Program-made: the position numbers and the translations under genes
Notes under the pieces: model-generated
Seen by the model: only the letters and a program-made list of their open reading frames with translations
Database searches by the model: none
Told to the model about the DNA's origin: nothing
Part shown: one piece after another, positions 16,726 through 27,898 of the stretch
Layout of the letters: each line of letters starts with the position of its first letter
Numbering within the stretch: the first letter of the stretch is position 1
From: Alloprevotella sp. Lung230
Lineage (GTDB): Bacteria > Bacteroidota > Bacteroidia > Bacteroidales > Bacteroidaceae
Assembly: GCF_014385435.1 (NCBI RefSeq)
Contig: NZ_JACSUD010000014.1
Span: forward strand, 1-64,000
Direction of reading: 5' to 3'
Length of the DNA stretch: 64,000 nt

Positions 16726-18954
16726 ATGAAAAAAGAACTCCTCACCGGAGCGTTGTGCTTAGTGGTAGCTTGTGCCTGGGCACAAAGTGAAAACACCATC
16801 AACAAGATGGACAACCGCTTGGAGCAGTTGGTGCAAAATTATCACCAACAAGTGAAATCAAAAACTCCGAACCGTCCTATCCTCAAAAGTCAGGGACAGC
16901 ATTTCTCAACAGCCGCTGTCGTGAGTCTGACGATAAGCACCCACGACGGACAGGCACAGACTGTGGCCGATGCCATCGTAGCCGCCGGTCATTCGGCCAC
17001 AAAAATCACTGATAAGTTTGTCGTGGCACGTGTGCCGTTGAGTTATGTCGAACAACTCACAGCGATGCCCGAAGTGAAAAGCGTGGCACTTTCGCGCAAA
17101 TATAAGCCCCTCCTGAATAAAGCACGTGCGGCAACGAATGTTGATAAGGTGCGCAGTACGAGCGAGTTTACCACTCCGTTTACGGGTAAAGGTGTTGTGC
17201 TGGGCGTCATCGACCAAGGTTTCCAATACGACCATATCGCTTTCCAAAAGGAGGGTAAATCACGTGTGGTAAGTGCATGGGATCGCAGCAATTCTAAAAA
17301 GAAGACCCAACCTTCCACTACATTGCCCAAGAATGAAACCGAGGGTTCGCACGCCACGCACGTGACGGGTATTGCCGCCGGTACGGATGTGGGCAACAAC
17401 TTCGGTGGAGTGGCTCCCGATGCAGAACTGGTATTGATTTCTTCCGGTTTGGAGGCTGCCGAAGTGGCGGAAGATGTGGCTTATATCAAGAAATTTGCCG
17501 AAACCCAACACAAACCTTGGGTGGTGAACATGAGTTTCGGTTCGCAGATGGGTGGACACGATGGTACTGATCCCACGGAAAACGCGACCAGCGAACTGAC
17601 GGGCAAAGGCGGATTGATTACCGCAGCCATGGGCAACGAAGGTGAACAGCGCATTCACGGTACTGCAGTGGTACAACCGGGAGAAACCTACTACTTGGTG
17701 GTTGAACCCGACGTTCGCGATACTGAACTTTCCGATGTGTTCTATGGTATTTGGGGACAGACCAACGATGGCAAAGAACACTTCAAATTCACTCCGATGC
17801 TTTGTGTCGATGATGAGATTTTTGAAGCAAAGCAGGCCTTTTGGGATGAGGTGTTGAAGCGAAATTCCAAAAATGAAGCAATCGCAGAGCACTATAAGGG
17901 CATCGAAGACGGAAGTCATAAGCAGTTTTTCCAAGGTTACTATACTTACAAAGGCTTCAGTGAAAAGGCCATTAAATATAATAAATTAGGAAATGATGCC
18001 GATGTTCAACTGATGCTTAAAATCGAACTGGCTCCCGGTGAAACTCAGCCCCAAACTTTCCACACTTGGGTGGAGAGCGGCTACGGTCACATCTCTACGA
18101 CCTCTTTCGATGGTGAACTTATGGTGAAGGGCGATAGCGAATACCTCTGCGGACAAGGTGGCGCGAGCATCCCCAAAGCCATTGCAGTGGCCTCCTTCAA
18201 CACGGCCGACCGCTGGAAGGCTGTCCTTGAAAACAACGATGAGTATAAAACGCAATCGGGCAAACTCCACGATATCAGCTCTTTCTCCAGCCATGGCCCT
18301 TCGCTCGACGGAACCTACAAACCCACGATTGCGGCTCCGGGCAGTATCTTGTCGAGTGCAGTGAACGGTGAGGACAAAGATTGGGAGCGCGAAAATGGAA
18401 AGATTGTAGACAACTACATCACCCATGTTAAGACCATCAACAACAAGCCTTATTATTATGGTGCGATGGAAGGTACTTCGATGGCTTCGCCCTTTATGGC
18501 CGGTGTGCTGTGTCTGTGGTTGCAGGCTAATCCTGAACTGGACTACGACGACATTATCCATGTCCTCAAAACAACTGCACAGCACGATGAGTTTGCCCAA
18601 AACAAGGACTGGAATCCTACGTGGGGCTTTGGTAAGGTGGATGCTTACGCAGGCTTGAAAGAAGTGTTGCGTATGGCGAAAACCACCGGTGTTGAGCGTG
18701 TCAATAACTCCGATGCTCCTGTGTCTATCCAAAAGACCGATGAGGCTTGGCGTATTCTTTTCAACAACGCAGAGCGATATGCCGAACTGCGCCTCTTCAA
18801 TGCCGAAGGTAAACTTCTCTCTTCGCGCCGTATGGAGCAGGTACAGCAAGGTGACGAAACGATGCTCAGTTTCGAAGGGCTTTCGGCCGGAGTTTACCTC
18901 GTCAATCTTCGCACAGCAGGCAGCAACACGACCCAACGTGTGCTGGTGAAATAA
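16726..18954 (+). CDS. Secreted subtilisin-like serine protease (S8) with sorting-type C-terminal domain
   Basis: 742 residues. Signal peptide (MKKELLTGALCLVVACAWAQ), an inhibitor-I9-like propeptide (about 60-140), then the S8 catalytic domain. The triad is Asp163 in GVIDQGF, His209 in GSHATHVTG and Ser585 in GTSMASP. An insert of roughly 180 residues lies between His and Ser. The last 75 residues form a beta-sandwich ending TTQRVLVK, with GVYLVNL just before, the pattern of type IX secretion C-terminal domains. It is probably secreted or surface-attached and degrades protein. Monocistronic, with strong terminators on both sides. Confidence 0.93.
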   Translation: MKKELLTGALCLVVACAWAQSENTINKMDNRLEQLVQNYHQQVKSKTPNRPILKSQGQHFSTAAVVSLTISTHDGQAQTVADAIVAAGHSATKITDKFVVARVPLSYVEQLTAMPEVKSVALSRKYKPLLNKARAATNVDKVRSTSEFTTPFTGKGVVLGVIDQGFQYDHIAFQKEGKSRVVSAWDRSNSKKKTQPSTTLPKNETEGSHATHVTGIAAGTDVGNNFGGVAPDAELVLISSGLEAAEVAEDVAYIKKFAETQHKPWVVNMSFGSQMGGHDGTDPTENATSELTGKGGLITAAMGNEGEQRIHGTAVVQPGETYYLVVEPDVRDTELSDVFYGIWGQTNDGKEHFKFTPMLCVDDEIFEAKQAFWDEVLKRNSKNEAIAEHYKGIEDGSHKQFFQGYYTYKGFSEKAIKYNKLGNDADVQLMLKIELAPGETQPQTFHTWVESGYGHISTTSFDGELMVKGDSEYLCGQGGASIPKAIAVASFNTADRWKAVLENNDEYKTQSGKLHDISSFSSHGPSLDGTYKPTIAAPGSILSSAVNGEDKDWERENGKIVDNYITHVKTINNKPYYYGAMEGTSMASPFMAGVLCLWLQANPELDYDDIIHVLKTTAQHDEFAQNKDWNPTWGFGKVDAYAGLKEVLRMAKTTGVERVNNSDAPVSIQKTDEAWRILFNNAERYAELRLFNAEGKLLSSRRMEQVQQGDETMLSFEGLSAGVYLVNLRTAGSNTTQRVLVK

Positions 18955-18978
18955 GGCGGATGGCCTAAACCTAAAAAC

Positions 18979-19011
18979 GACCGCGTCAGAACGATGAGTT
19001 CTGACGCGGTC
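18979..19011 (+). terminator. Terminator of the subtilase gene
   Basis: A perfect 14-bp stem (18979-18992 with 18998-19011) and a 5-base loop, then a T-rich stretch. Confidence 0.85.
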
Positions 19012-19093
19012 TATTTTGTTGTTTTGGTGACATCTGAGATGAGGATAGCGTAAGTCTCCGGACTACCTCTTAATGTGGCCTTAGTAGGAAAAT

Positions 19094-19133
19094 AAAAACG
19101 GCTCACCGCTCCTTAAAGGAGTGATGAGCCGTT
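19094..19133 (-). terminator. Terminator of the fumarate reductase operon
   Basis: A 9-bp outer stem (19097-19105 with 19125-19133) and an inner CTCC/GGAG stem, followed on the minus strand by T5-A-TT. It lies 22 bases past the frdB stop. Confidence 0.85.
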
Positions 19134-19155
19134 GAGGGTAGGGTGTCTTATCGAC

Positions 19156-19914
19156 TTAGTCCTTGAACTTAGCCACAACAAACTCGCGGTTGAGGCGGGC
19201 AATGTTGGCGATGCTTTCGTTCTTGGGGCATACAGCTTCGCAAGCGCGGGTGTTGGTGCAGTTGCCGAAACCGAGTTCGTCCATCTTGGCCACCATGGCT
19301 TTGGCACGTTTTGCGCCTTCTACACGACCTTGGGGAAGGAGGGCGAATTGCGACACCTTAGAGGCTACGAAGAGCATGGCAGAACCATTCTTACAAGCGG
19401 CAACGCAGGCACCGCAACCGATGCAGGTGGCGCAGTCCATCGCTTCGTCGGCATCGGCCTTAGGAATGAGGATGGCGTTGGCGTCTTGTGCTTGTCCGGT
19501 GCGGATGGTGGTGTAACCGCCTGCGGCTTGGATTTGGTCGAAAGCGGTGCGATCGACCATGCAGTCCTTGATGACGGGGAAGGCGGCCGAACGCCAAGGT
19601 TCAACGGTGATGACATCGCCATCGTTGAAACGGCGCATATAGAGCTGGCAGGTGGTGGCACCGCGCTCGGTTTTGCCGTGGGGCGTTCCGTTGATGTAGA
19701 GCGAGCACATACCGCAGATGCCTTCGCGGCAGTCGTGGTCGAAGACGAAAGGCTCTTTGCCGTCGTTGATGAGTTCTTCGTTGAGGATGTCGAGCATTTC
19801 GAGGAAGCTCGTATCATCGGGGATGTTCTTCATCTCGCGCTGTTCGAAATGACCAGCATCCTTAGGACCATTTTGCTTCCAGTATTTTACTGTGAAAGAT
19901 ATATTCTTTGCCAT
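19156..19914 (-). CDS. frdB: Fumarate reductase / succinate dehydrogenase iron-sulfur subunit
   Basis: 252 residues. The plant-type [2Fe-2S] ligands are in CREGICGMC, the [4Fe-4S]/[3Fe-4S] Cys sets in CIGCGACVAAC and CEAVCP. It passes electrons between the FAD subunit and the diheme cytochrome b. Last gene of the C-A-B operon, 32 bases after frdA. In an anaerobe of this type it probably works mainly as quinol:fumarate reductase; direction cannot be told from sequence. The symbol follows that inference (sdhB is equally valid). Confidence 0.95.
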   Translation of the reverse strand: MAKNISFTVKYWKQNGPKDAGHFEQREMKNIPDDTSFLEMLDILNEELINDGKEPFVFDHDCREGICGMCSLYINGTPHGKTERGATTCQLYMRRFNDGDVITVEPWRSAAFPVIKDCMVDRTAFDQIQAAGGYTTIRTGQAQDANAILIPKADADEAMDCATCIGCGACVAACKNGSAMLFVASKVSQFALLPQGRVEGAKRAKAMVAKMDELGFGNCTNTRACEAVCPKNESIANIARLNREFVVAKFKD

Positions 19915-19946
19915 TGTTTTGTCTTGTTAGGGTTGGTCAAATTCGA

Positions 19947-21893
<1,947 letters not shown>

Positions 21894-21921
21894 AATGGTA
21901 ATTTCGATTTAGAGGTAAAAC

Positions 21922-22629
21922 TTAGTTTGCACAAGCAGCACCACAAGCCTGACCGCAGAAGAGGGCGGCAAACTGGAACTTGATGACTACGGCAGCAAAC
22001 ATGGCGATGACGATGGTCGAGTAGACCAAACCGATGCACTGCAAGCGGCTGAGCCAGATTTTACCACTGGCACCGAGGGTTTGGAAGGCACTCCAAAAAC
22101 CGTGGTTGAGGTGAAACCAAAGGGCGCAAAGCCAAACGAGGTAGAGTACGGAGTAGACGGGGCAGGAGAAAGTTTGTTCAATCCAATAGTAACCGTCGGT
22201 GGCATAGACGGCTGCCGCGCCCTGTGTGTGCAGGAGTTCGACGAGCATCATCTTTGCCCAAAAGTTGTAGAGGTGCAAGCCCATGCCGAGAATGACAATC
22301 AGGCCGAGCACAAACATGTTTTGCGAAGCCCATTCGACTTTGGCGGGACGGTCGGTAACGGCATATTTGCTGTTGCCACGCGCCTTTTGGTTTTGCAAAG
22401 TGAGGATGATGGCATAGACGAAGTGAAGGAGTACAAGGACGCCCAGGCCGGCTGTTGCCGCCACAGCATACCAGTTTGCACCCAGCATTTCGCATACCCA
22501 GTTGTAGCCTTCACGCGAGAAGAGCGCCACAACATTCATGCAGCCGTGGAACGTGAGGAAGAGAATGAGCGCAAGACCGGTGACGGACATAATCACTTTT
22601 CTTCCGATAGAGGAGTTTGTTAACCACAT
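21922..22629 (-). CDS. frdC: Fumarate reductase / succinate dehydrogenase cytochrome b subunit
   Basis: 235 residues with five predicted membrane helices and conserved His residues suited to two haems (FHGCMN near 30, LLHFVY near 90, GLHLYNF near 119, FHLNHGFWS near 177). It exchanges electrons with menaquinone. The C-terminus is Cys/Ala-rich (CGQACGAACAN), an odd tail. I start at 22629 (MWLTNSSIG), since the longer frame has no family match. First gene of the operon, 94 bases after the likely transcript start. Confidence 0.93.
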   Translation of the reverse strand: MWLTNSSIGRKVIMSVTGLALILFLTFHGCMNVVALFSREGYNWVCEMLGANWYAVAATAGLGVLVLLHFVYAIILTLQNQKARGNSKYAVTDRPAKVEWASQNMFVLGLIVILGMGLHLYNFWAKMMLVELLHTQGAAAVYATDGYYWIEQTFSCPVYSVLYLVWLCALWFHLNHGFWSAFQTLGASGKIWLSRLQCIGLVYSTIVIAMFAAVVIKFQFAALFCGQACGAACAN

Positions 22630-22691
22630 AGTAAGGGAGAAATTTAAATTGTTGATAATGTTTATTTTGCTACGATAGGGAGGAATGGACA

Positions 22692-22722
22692 AAACGCCTC
22701 CTCATTTATGGGGAGGGCGTTT
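22692..22722 (-). promoter_or_regulatory. 5'-end hairpin of the frd mRNA
   Basis: At the extreme 5' end of the predicted transcript a 10-bp stem with one bulge (AAACG...CGTTT outer part) and a 10-base loop forms, followed by four U. It may protect the mRNA end or act as an attenuator. Functional role inferred only from position. Confidence 0.5.
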
Positions 22723-22728
22723 GCTGTG

Positions 22729-22759
22729 CAAAAGTACTCCTTTTCTTTCAATTTACAAA
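22729..22759 (-). promoter_or_regulatory. Promoter TTTG-N19-TActTTTG for frdCAB
   Basis: On the minus strand TTTG (22759-22756), exactly 19 bases, then TACTTTTG (22736-22729). Confidence 0.75.
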
Positions 22760-22773
22760 AAAAAACGTAGTTT

Positions 22774-23391
22774 TTACGATAAACTCTCTAAGAGCCGCTC
22801 TCCACGTGCAGTTTCGGCCGCTCCCAAATCCATAAATTTGTAAAGTGTGTTCAGGGCGGTGCGTTTCAGTTCGGGGTCGTTGCCTTGTGCCGTAAGTTCG
22901 CTTTCAAGATGATCAAGCAGCTCGTCGGCATCCCGCTGTGAAGGGCGGTGTTGCGCCATAAAAAGACGACCCAAAAGCAACCAAGCCACGAGGCGGGACA
23001 TGGGTTGTTCGCTCGCTACGAGGCGGAAGGCGATGTCGGAAGCAAAAGGAAGATGGCAGAGAAGGTGCATCACGAGGACTTGGGCTTCTTCGGCAAAATG
23101 GAGTTGTTCTATCCAAAGCAAAGCCAGTTCTTCGTCCATCTCATCGCGGGGCATCAGCATCGGGGCAAGCAACCGGAGTTCGCGGATGTCTTCTTTCCAA
23201 AGTTTTGCGGCAAGGGCGGCGGTGTGTGGAATTTCATCGGACAATTCGATGAGCCGCGGTTGGTCGACTCCGAAATTGACGCGATAGGTGAGCCCTTGCT
23301 GACGCATCGAACCGCTCAACACGCCGTTCATTGTGGCGCGGAGCATCTTTTTGATTTCGCGGATTTGGTCTTCGAGAGGTAGATTTTGCAT
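22774..23391 (-). CDS. HEAT-like protein, possibly AlkD-type DNA alkylation repair family
   Basis: 205 residues, nearly all alpha-helical. The segment AAKLWKEDIRELRLLAPML (about 82-100) resembles the helix pair around the lesion-binding site of AlkD-like HEAT-repeat proteins, and paired amphipathic helices continue to the end. The family assignment is tentative; a plain HEAT scaffold is the alternative. It follows the nucleoside kinase by 75 bases on the same strand, so the two are probably cotranscribed. Confidence 0.55.
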   Translation of the reverse strand: MQNLPLEDQIREIKKMLRATMNGVLSGSMRQQGLTYRVNFGVDQPRLIELSDEIPHTAALAAKLWKEDIRELRLLAPMLMPRDEMDEELALLWIEQLHFAEEAQVLVMHLLCHLPFASDIAFRLVASEQPMSRLVAWLLLGRLFMAQHRPSQRDADELLDHLESELTAQGNDPELKRTALNTLYKFMDLGAAETARGERLLESLS

Positions 23392-23466
23392 AAAGAGTTG
23401 GGGGGGAGGGGCGTTTTGCCGCGGTGGCGTTCTCCTCAGTCGGAGAAGGAAAAGGGCGGCAGACGA

Positions 23467-25125
23467 TTAGTATTGGAAGGTGCTGTGTCCCATAAATTCG
23501 CGCAGAAGCGAGGTGGGAGGAACGGCGTCCATCGGCATCGGGGTGAAGTAGGTGATGAATTTGCGCAGTCGATAGGCTTCGCTGTATTCGGGTGCGCATT
23601 CGGGCACCATCTCCAGCAGGGGGAGAGCCTGTGCGCGCAGTGCAGCCAGTTCGTAGATGAGGGCGGTGTTGATCATCACATCGGCCTGCTCTTGGAAGGG
23701 GAAAATCCATTTTTCTTCGCCCGCCGTGACAGAGGGGCAACGACGAATGACTTCCTGCGGATGATAGCCTCGATACTTGTAGTCGCGGCAAATGCGGCGG
23801 AGCAAACGGCTGTCGGTGGTGGGGATGTAATTGTGGTCGTCGAGCATGATGGTGGTCAGTGCCGATGCGTAGATCTTATACTTGTTTTCGGCAGGGATAC
23901 CTTCGCTCAAGCGTGGATTGAGGGCGTGATTGCCTTCGAGGATGAGGATATTGCCCTCTTCGAGTTGCAGGAAGTGTCCCGAAGGCATATTCTTACCGGT
24001 GGGGAAATCGTAGAAGGGAAGTTCGATGCTTTCGCCATGGATAAGGCGGCAGATATGGTCGTTGAAGAGCGGGAGATTGAGCGCTTCGATATGCTCAAAG
24101 TCGTAGTCCCCTTTTTCGTCCAAAGGCGTGAGTTCGCGATCCACGAAATAGTTGTCCATCGAGATACTCACCGGTTTGCGGCCGCAGGCTTTGAGTTGTA
24201 CGCTCAAACGCTTGGAAAAGGTGGTCTTTCCCGACGACGAGGGACCCGCAATAAGAATGACCTTGAGTTTCGGGTTGTGGGCGATGTGGTCGGCAATTTG
24301 CGCAATCTTCTTCTCCTGCAAGGCTTCGGCCACATTGACCAAATCGTTGGTGTAGCCTGCCTTGATGGCTTGGTTGAGTTCGCCCACGGTGGTGCAGCCC
24401 AAGATGTCCTGCCAGTGGTGTTGCTCCTGAAACACACCGAAGATTTTGCTCTGTTCCTTCATGGGGCGGAGTTGGAGCGGATTTTGCGAATCGGGCACAC
24501 GCAGCAGCAGTCCGTCGCCGTAGCGCATCACGTCAAAGAGCGTGAGTTGTCCGGTGCGCAGCAGGAGCGAACCGTAAAAATAGTTGAGCGTGCCATCCAG
24601 CGAATAGTAGTGGGTGTAGAGGTCGCCGATGCTTTCGAGGAGTTTCACCTTTTTGGTAAGACCTTGTGAGCGGAACAATTCGATGGCTTCGGTGGTGTGT
24701 ACCGTCATCCGACGAAAGCGGAGGTCGGCCGCTACAATCTCCAGCATTTTTTCACGGAGTCGATTGACCACCTCGTCCGTCACGCCGCCCTCAATATCAA
24801 GACGGCAATAGTAGCCGTTGCTTACGGGAGTACCGATGCGCACTTGCGAGCCGGGATAAGTTTCGTAGACGGCCTTGTAAAGCACGAAGAAAAGACTGCG
24901 CGTGTAGGTGCGCAGACCCGATGGCGAGGTGATGTTGAGAAATTCGAGGTCGCGGGAGTCGTTGATGGTATAGTGCAAACCTTCCACGCGGTTATTGACC
25001 TTACAACTGGTCACGCAATAGGGTAGGTTCAGCTGGAGTTGGGCGTAGACCTCCTCGAGCGTAGCCCCTTTGGGCACGTCGTGGTAGTCGTTGGTGTTTT
25101 TGCAAAAGATGCGGATGGTTTTCAT
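23467..25125 (-). CDS. TGS-domain nucleoside kinase (uridine kinase-like)
   Basis: 552 residues. The N-terminus is a TGS-like domain followed by a threonyl-tRNA-synthetase-like second additional domain (HYTINDSRDLEF, about 50-60). From about residue 280 there is a phosphoribulokinase/uridine-kinase fold with the P-loop GPSSSGKTTF, and ISMDNYF and ILEGNHALN motifs. The architecture is common in Bacteroidetes and Firmicutes and is annotated as nucleoside kinase; the true substrate is unclear. The start at 25125 (MKTIRIFCKN) begins exactly at the TGS domain. Confidence 0.88.
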   Translation of the reverse strand: MKTIRIFCKNTNDYHDVPKGATLEEVYAQLQLNLPYCVTSCKVNNRVEGLHYTINDSRDLEFLNITSPSGLRTYTRSLFFVLYKAVYETYPGSQVRIGTPVSNGYYCRLDIEGGVTDEVVNRLREKMLEIVAADLRFRRMTVHTTEAIELFRSQGLTKKVKLLESIGDLYTHYYSLDGTLNYFYGSLLLRTGQLTLFDVMRYGDGLLLRVPDSQNPLQLRPMKEQSKIFGVFQEQHHWQDILGCTTVGELNQAIKAGYTNDLVNVAEALQEKKIAQIADHIAHNPKLKVILIAGPSSSGKTTFSKRLSVQLKACGRKPVSISMDNYFVDRELTPLDEKGDYDFEHIEALNLPLFNDHICRLIHGESIELPFYDFPTGKNMPSGHFLQLEEGNILILEGNHALNPRLSEGIPAENKYKIYASALTTIMLDDHNYIPTTDSRLLRRICRDYKYRGYHPQEVIRRCPSVTAGEEKWIFPFQEQADVMINTALIYELAALRAQALPLLEMVPECAPEYSEAYRLRKFITYFTPMPMDAVPPTSLLREFMGHSTFQY

Positions 25126-25217
25126 CGGGAGAAAAAGAAGCATAAAAACCACAAAACGCACAACGCAAGGGAAGCGCGTATGTGAGTTTCGTGGTTGTTG
25201 TGAAGTGGTGGAAGGAT

Positions 25218-26606
25218 TTACTCTTCGCCCTTGAAGAGAGGATCCCATGCCGGAAGGAGCGTGGGTTTCTGCTTGAAGAGGTCGAGGGTGCGTTGAGGAA
25301 CGAAGCGCTTTTCGACTACGAGGCGGAACATATATTCGTCAAACCACTGGTCGGTCATGATGAGGTGGCCGCCTACGCCGCTGTTGAGTCCCCACGAGTT
25401 TTCGACCTTCCATTTGCGGGGTTGTCCTTTGTCGTCGAGGTCAACGGCACAAAGCGTCATTGCATGGCTGGAAGCCGAAGCAAAAGTAGAGATGCGTTCA
25501 GCCTTCGACATCGGGAAGTCGGTGTTGAAGAGCGAACCGTAGTCGTAGTTGTTGAGGCTCAGTACACCCGACTTTTTGTTGTAGAACTTGCCCACGTCGC
25601 ACGACATGTACATACGCACACTGTCCTTGATACTGGCAATGGCCATTTGCTTGATTTCTTCAATCGGCAGGTTGAGGTAAGTCCAGTTGTGGCCGTCGTA
25701 AGTGTGGCGGTCGAGGTCGATGGCATAGGTCTTGTGGTAGGGACGCGTGGGGTCGTTCATGAGCAGCACGTAGTTGTTTTCCAAATCCCAACCTACAAAG
25801 CGCTGGTAGAACGAGAGGGGAGTGTACTTCTCTTCCTTCATCGGGCGACCGTCGGCCGACTTGACAGCGTAGGTAAATTCCGTGGGAGGCTCGCCCAAGC
25901 AGGAAGTGAGGATGCGGTAAATTACGCTGAGCATTTCCTCCTTGCGGGCTGCGAGCTTTTTGCCACGTTCGCCGGCAGCATAGGCTTTGCGCAGGGTGAG
26001 ACCGTATTCGCGCAGTTTGAGGCTGATGAGGGAAGCCATGCGCGAGGTGTTGTTGGCGTTATAACTTTCGGGCATCACTTCGGCAGGTACGGCACCATAT
26101 TTCGTCACGATGTCTTGCACACCGGTGAAGGTGCCGCCGTCGGAGATGGGGTTCTTGAAAAGCCACTCCACCGTCTTGTCGCTCATGGGCTTGTCGGCCT
26201 TGTCGATGATGGATTGCAGGAAAAGGTTGGCCTTTTCAAGTTGGTCGTAGAAAGAGTTGAAACTCTGCGAAAATTCAAAACTCTTGAGCGCCTGTTGTTT
26301 GATGACATGGGCGCGCATCACGTTGAGCCCGGTGAAGAGCCAGCAACGACCGCTGGCTGCTTGGTCGGTGATGCCCTTTGAGGGGGCTTCGTTGGAGAAG
26401 TAGGTATCGTTCACTTCGGCCGTGTTGGGGCGCGTAGCGAGAAGGTCGATGCCGTTGACGATGAGGGCATTTTGAATGGCCTTATCGGCTTTCGACGAAC
26501 TGTGTTTTCTGAATTTGGTGAGCATCTCGGGGGTGACGCTGCCGCTTTGCGCCCACGTGCAGAGGGGAGCACCGAGAAGCAAAAGAGAGAAAAGAAGTTT
26601 GTTCAT
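25218..26606 (-). CDS. PepC/bleomycin-hydrolase-type cysteine aminopeptidase (C1B), exported
   Basis: 462 residues with a signal peptide (MNKLLFSLLLLGAPLCTWAQ). The nucleophile Cys is in QAASGRCWLFTGLN, the His in ASSHAMTLCAVDL and the Asn in VENSWG. Length and spacing fit peptidase C1B. Unlike classical cytosolic PepC it carries a signal peptide, so it probably acts in the periplasm on imported peptides. It lies 85 bases after the epimerase gene and may be cotranscribed. A shorter papain-fold paralogue is at 52513. Confidence 0.92.
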   Translation of the reverse strand: MNKLLFSLLLLGAPLCTWAQSGSVTPEMLTKFRKHSSSKADKAIQNALIVNGIDLLATRPNTAEVNDTYFSNEAPSKGITDQAASGRCWLFTGLNVMRAHVIKQQALKSFEFSQSFNSFYDQLEKANLFLQSIIDKADKPMSDKTVEWLFKNPISDGGTFTGVQDIVTKYGAVPAEVMPESYNANNTSRMASLISLKLREYGLTLRKAYAAGERGKKLAARKEEMLSVIYRILTSCLGEPPTEFTYAVKSADGRPMKEEKYTPLSFYQRFVGWDLENNYVLLMNDPTRPYHKTYAIDLDRHTYDGHNWTYLNLPIEEIKQMAIASIKDSVRMYMSCDVGKFYNKKSGVLSLNNYDYGSLFNTDFPMSKAERISTFASASSHAMTLCAVDLDDKGQPRKWKVENSWGLNSGVGGHLIMTDQWFDEYMFRLVVEKRFVPQRTLDLFKQKPTLLPAWDPLFKGEE

Positions 26607-26690
26607 GATATTGAAAATTAGAATTTGAGGGACAACGACCACCCATTATGTATGCAGGGGCTTGTCCGCAGAAATACAAATCGGGGGCGG

Positions 26691-27737
26691 CTACAACCAG
26701 CCTTCGGATTGATACCAAGCGATGGTTTCTTTCACACCGCGTTCCAACGGCCATTGCGGTTGGTAGCCCAGTTCTTCGCGTGCCGGAGCAATATCGCACC
26801 GCCAGTTGCGCTGACGCAGGATGTTGAACTTGTCCATGTTGAGAGGCGACATTTTGCCGGTGGCGGCGATGAGCAGCGAGTTGATGCGGCAAATGGCGTG
26901 GAGTACCCAAACGGGGGCGGTGATGTGCAGCACGTGCCGAACGCCCATTTCACGTTGCAGCAAATCGCTGAAGGCGCGACTGCTGTAGTCGTTGCCATCG
27001 CTCAGCAGGTAGGCGCTGCCACTCTTACCGCGAGTCAAGGCGAGGAAACAGGCATCGACCAAATCGCGCACGTAGATGAAGGTGATGATTTGCGGAGTGT
27101 AGCCCACGGCAAAGTCGATGTGCTTCTTGATGCTGTCGGCCATGATGAAATAATCCCGTTCGCGAGGGCCGTAGACCCCTGTGGGTCGGAGAATGACGTA
27201 GTCCAGCCCTTCAATGGAGGCCAACCCTTCTTCGGCCAAAAGTTTGGAGAGTCCGTAGGCCGTGTTGGGCTGCGGTGTGTCGTTGGCCGAAAGGGGTTGA
27301 TAACGTTCGGCTCCCGGCAAGGTGCGGCCGTCGGCATCTTTGCGGGCTTTCTCCCGCGGTGCACCCAGCACACTGAGGGTCGATACGAAAACAAAGCGTC
27401 CCGTGAGTAGTTCGTGCTTCACCAGCAGGCGTGCCAAGCGCAGGGTGCCTTTGGTGTTGGTGCGTACGAAAGCTTCTTTGGAAGGGGCTTTGGTGGCTCC
27501 GGCGGCATGAATCACGTGGTCGAACGCCCCATGTTCTGCGCGGTGTGCGGCCAACTGGCGGTCGAGCGTGTCCTCATTACCCAAATCAAGTTCGAGAAAG
27601 TGGATGCGTTCGTCTTGCAAATACTGTCGGCTGCTACTGCTGCGCATACCTGCCCACACTTCAAAACCTTGTTCCAAAGCGTGCTCAACGAGAAACGAAC
27701 CTACGAAGCCCGAAGCCCCGGTGATGAGTATTTTCAT
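26691..27737 (-). CDS. NAD-dependent epimerase/dehydratase (extended SDR)
   Basis: 348 residues. The Rossmann glycine motif ITGASGFVGSFL is at residues 4-15, the catalytic Tyr-xxx-Lys in AYGLSKLLAE, with LRPTGVYGPRE after it. Extended short-chain dehydrogenase of the nucleotide-sugar epimerase or 3-beta-HSD-like type; the substrate cannot be told. A phylum-type promoter precedes it. Confidence 0.88.
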   Translation of the reverse strand: MKILITGASGFVGSFLVEHALEQGFEVWAGMRSSSSRQYLQDERIHFLELDLGNEDTLDRQLAAHRAEHGAFDHVIHAAGATKAPSKEAFVRTNTKGTLRLARLLVKHELLTGRFVFVSTLSVLGAPREKARKDADGRTLPGAERYQPLSANDTPQPNTAYGLSKLLAEEGLASIEGLDYVILRPTGVYGPRERDYFIMADSIKKHIDFAVGYTPQIITFIYVRDLVDACFLALTRGKSGSAYLLSDGNDYSSRAFSDLLQREMGVRHVLHITAPVWVLHAICRINSLLIAATGKMSPLNMDKFNILRQRNWRCDIAPAREELGYQPQWPLERGVKETIAWYQSEGWL

Positions 27738-27756
27738 GTTGTTAGGGATTATGCTG

Positions 27757-27788
27757 CAAATTTACTACATTCTTCTCAATGCTGCAAA
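27757..27788 (-). promoter_or_regulatory. Promoter TTTG-N20-TAaaTTTG for the epimerase
   Basis: On the minus strand TTTG (27788-27785) is followed after 20 bases by TAAATTTG (27764-27757). Confidence 0.65.
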
Positions 27789-27898
27789 CGATAAGTCGGT
27801 GTTCCGGAAGAATTGGAAAGACATTTCTCCCGATTTTGTGTCGGGTTGTCCCAAGGGCGGAGTGTGCAGATGAGTCGCGCGCCAATCTTTCGGTCTGA

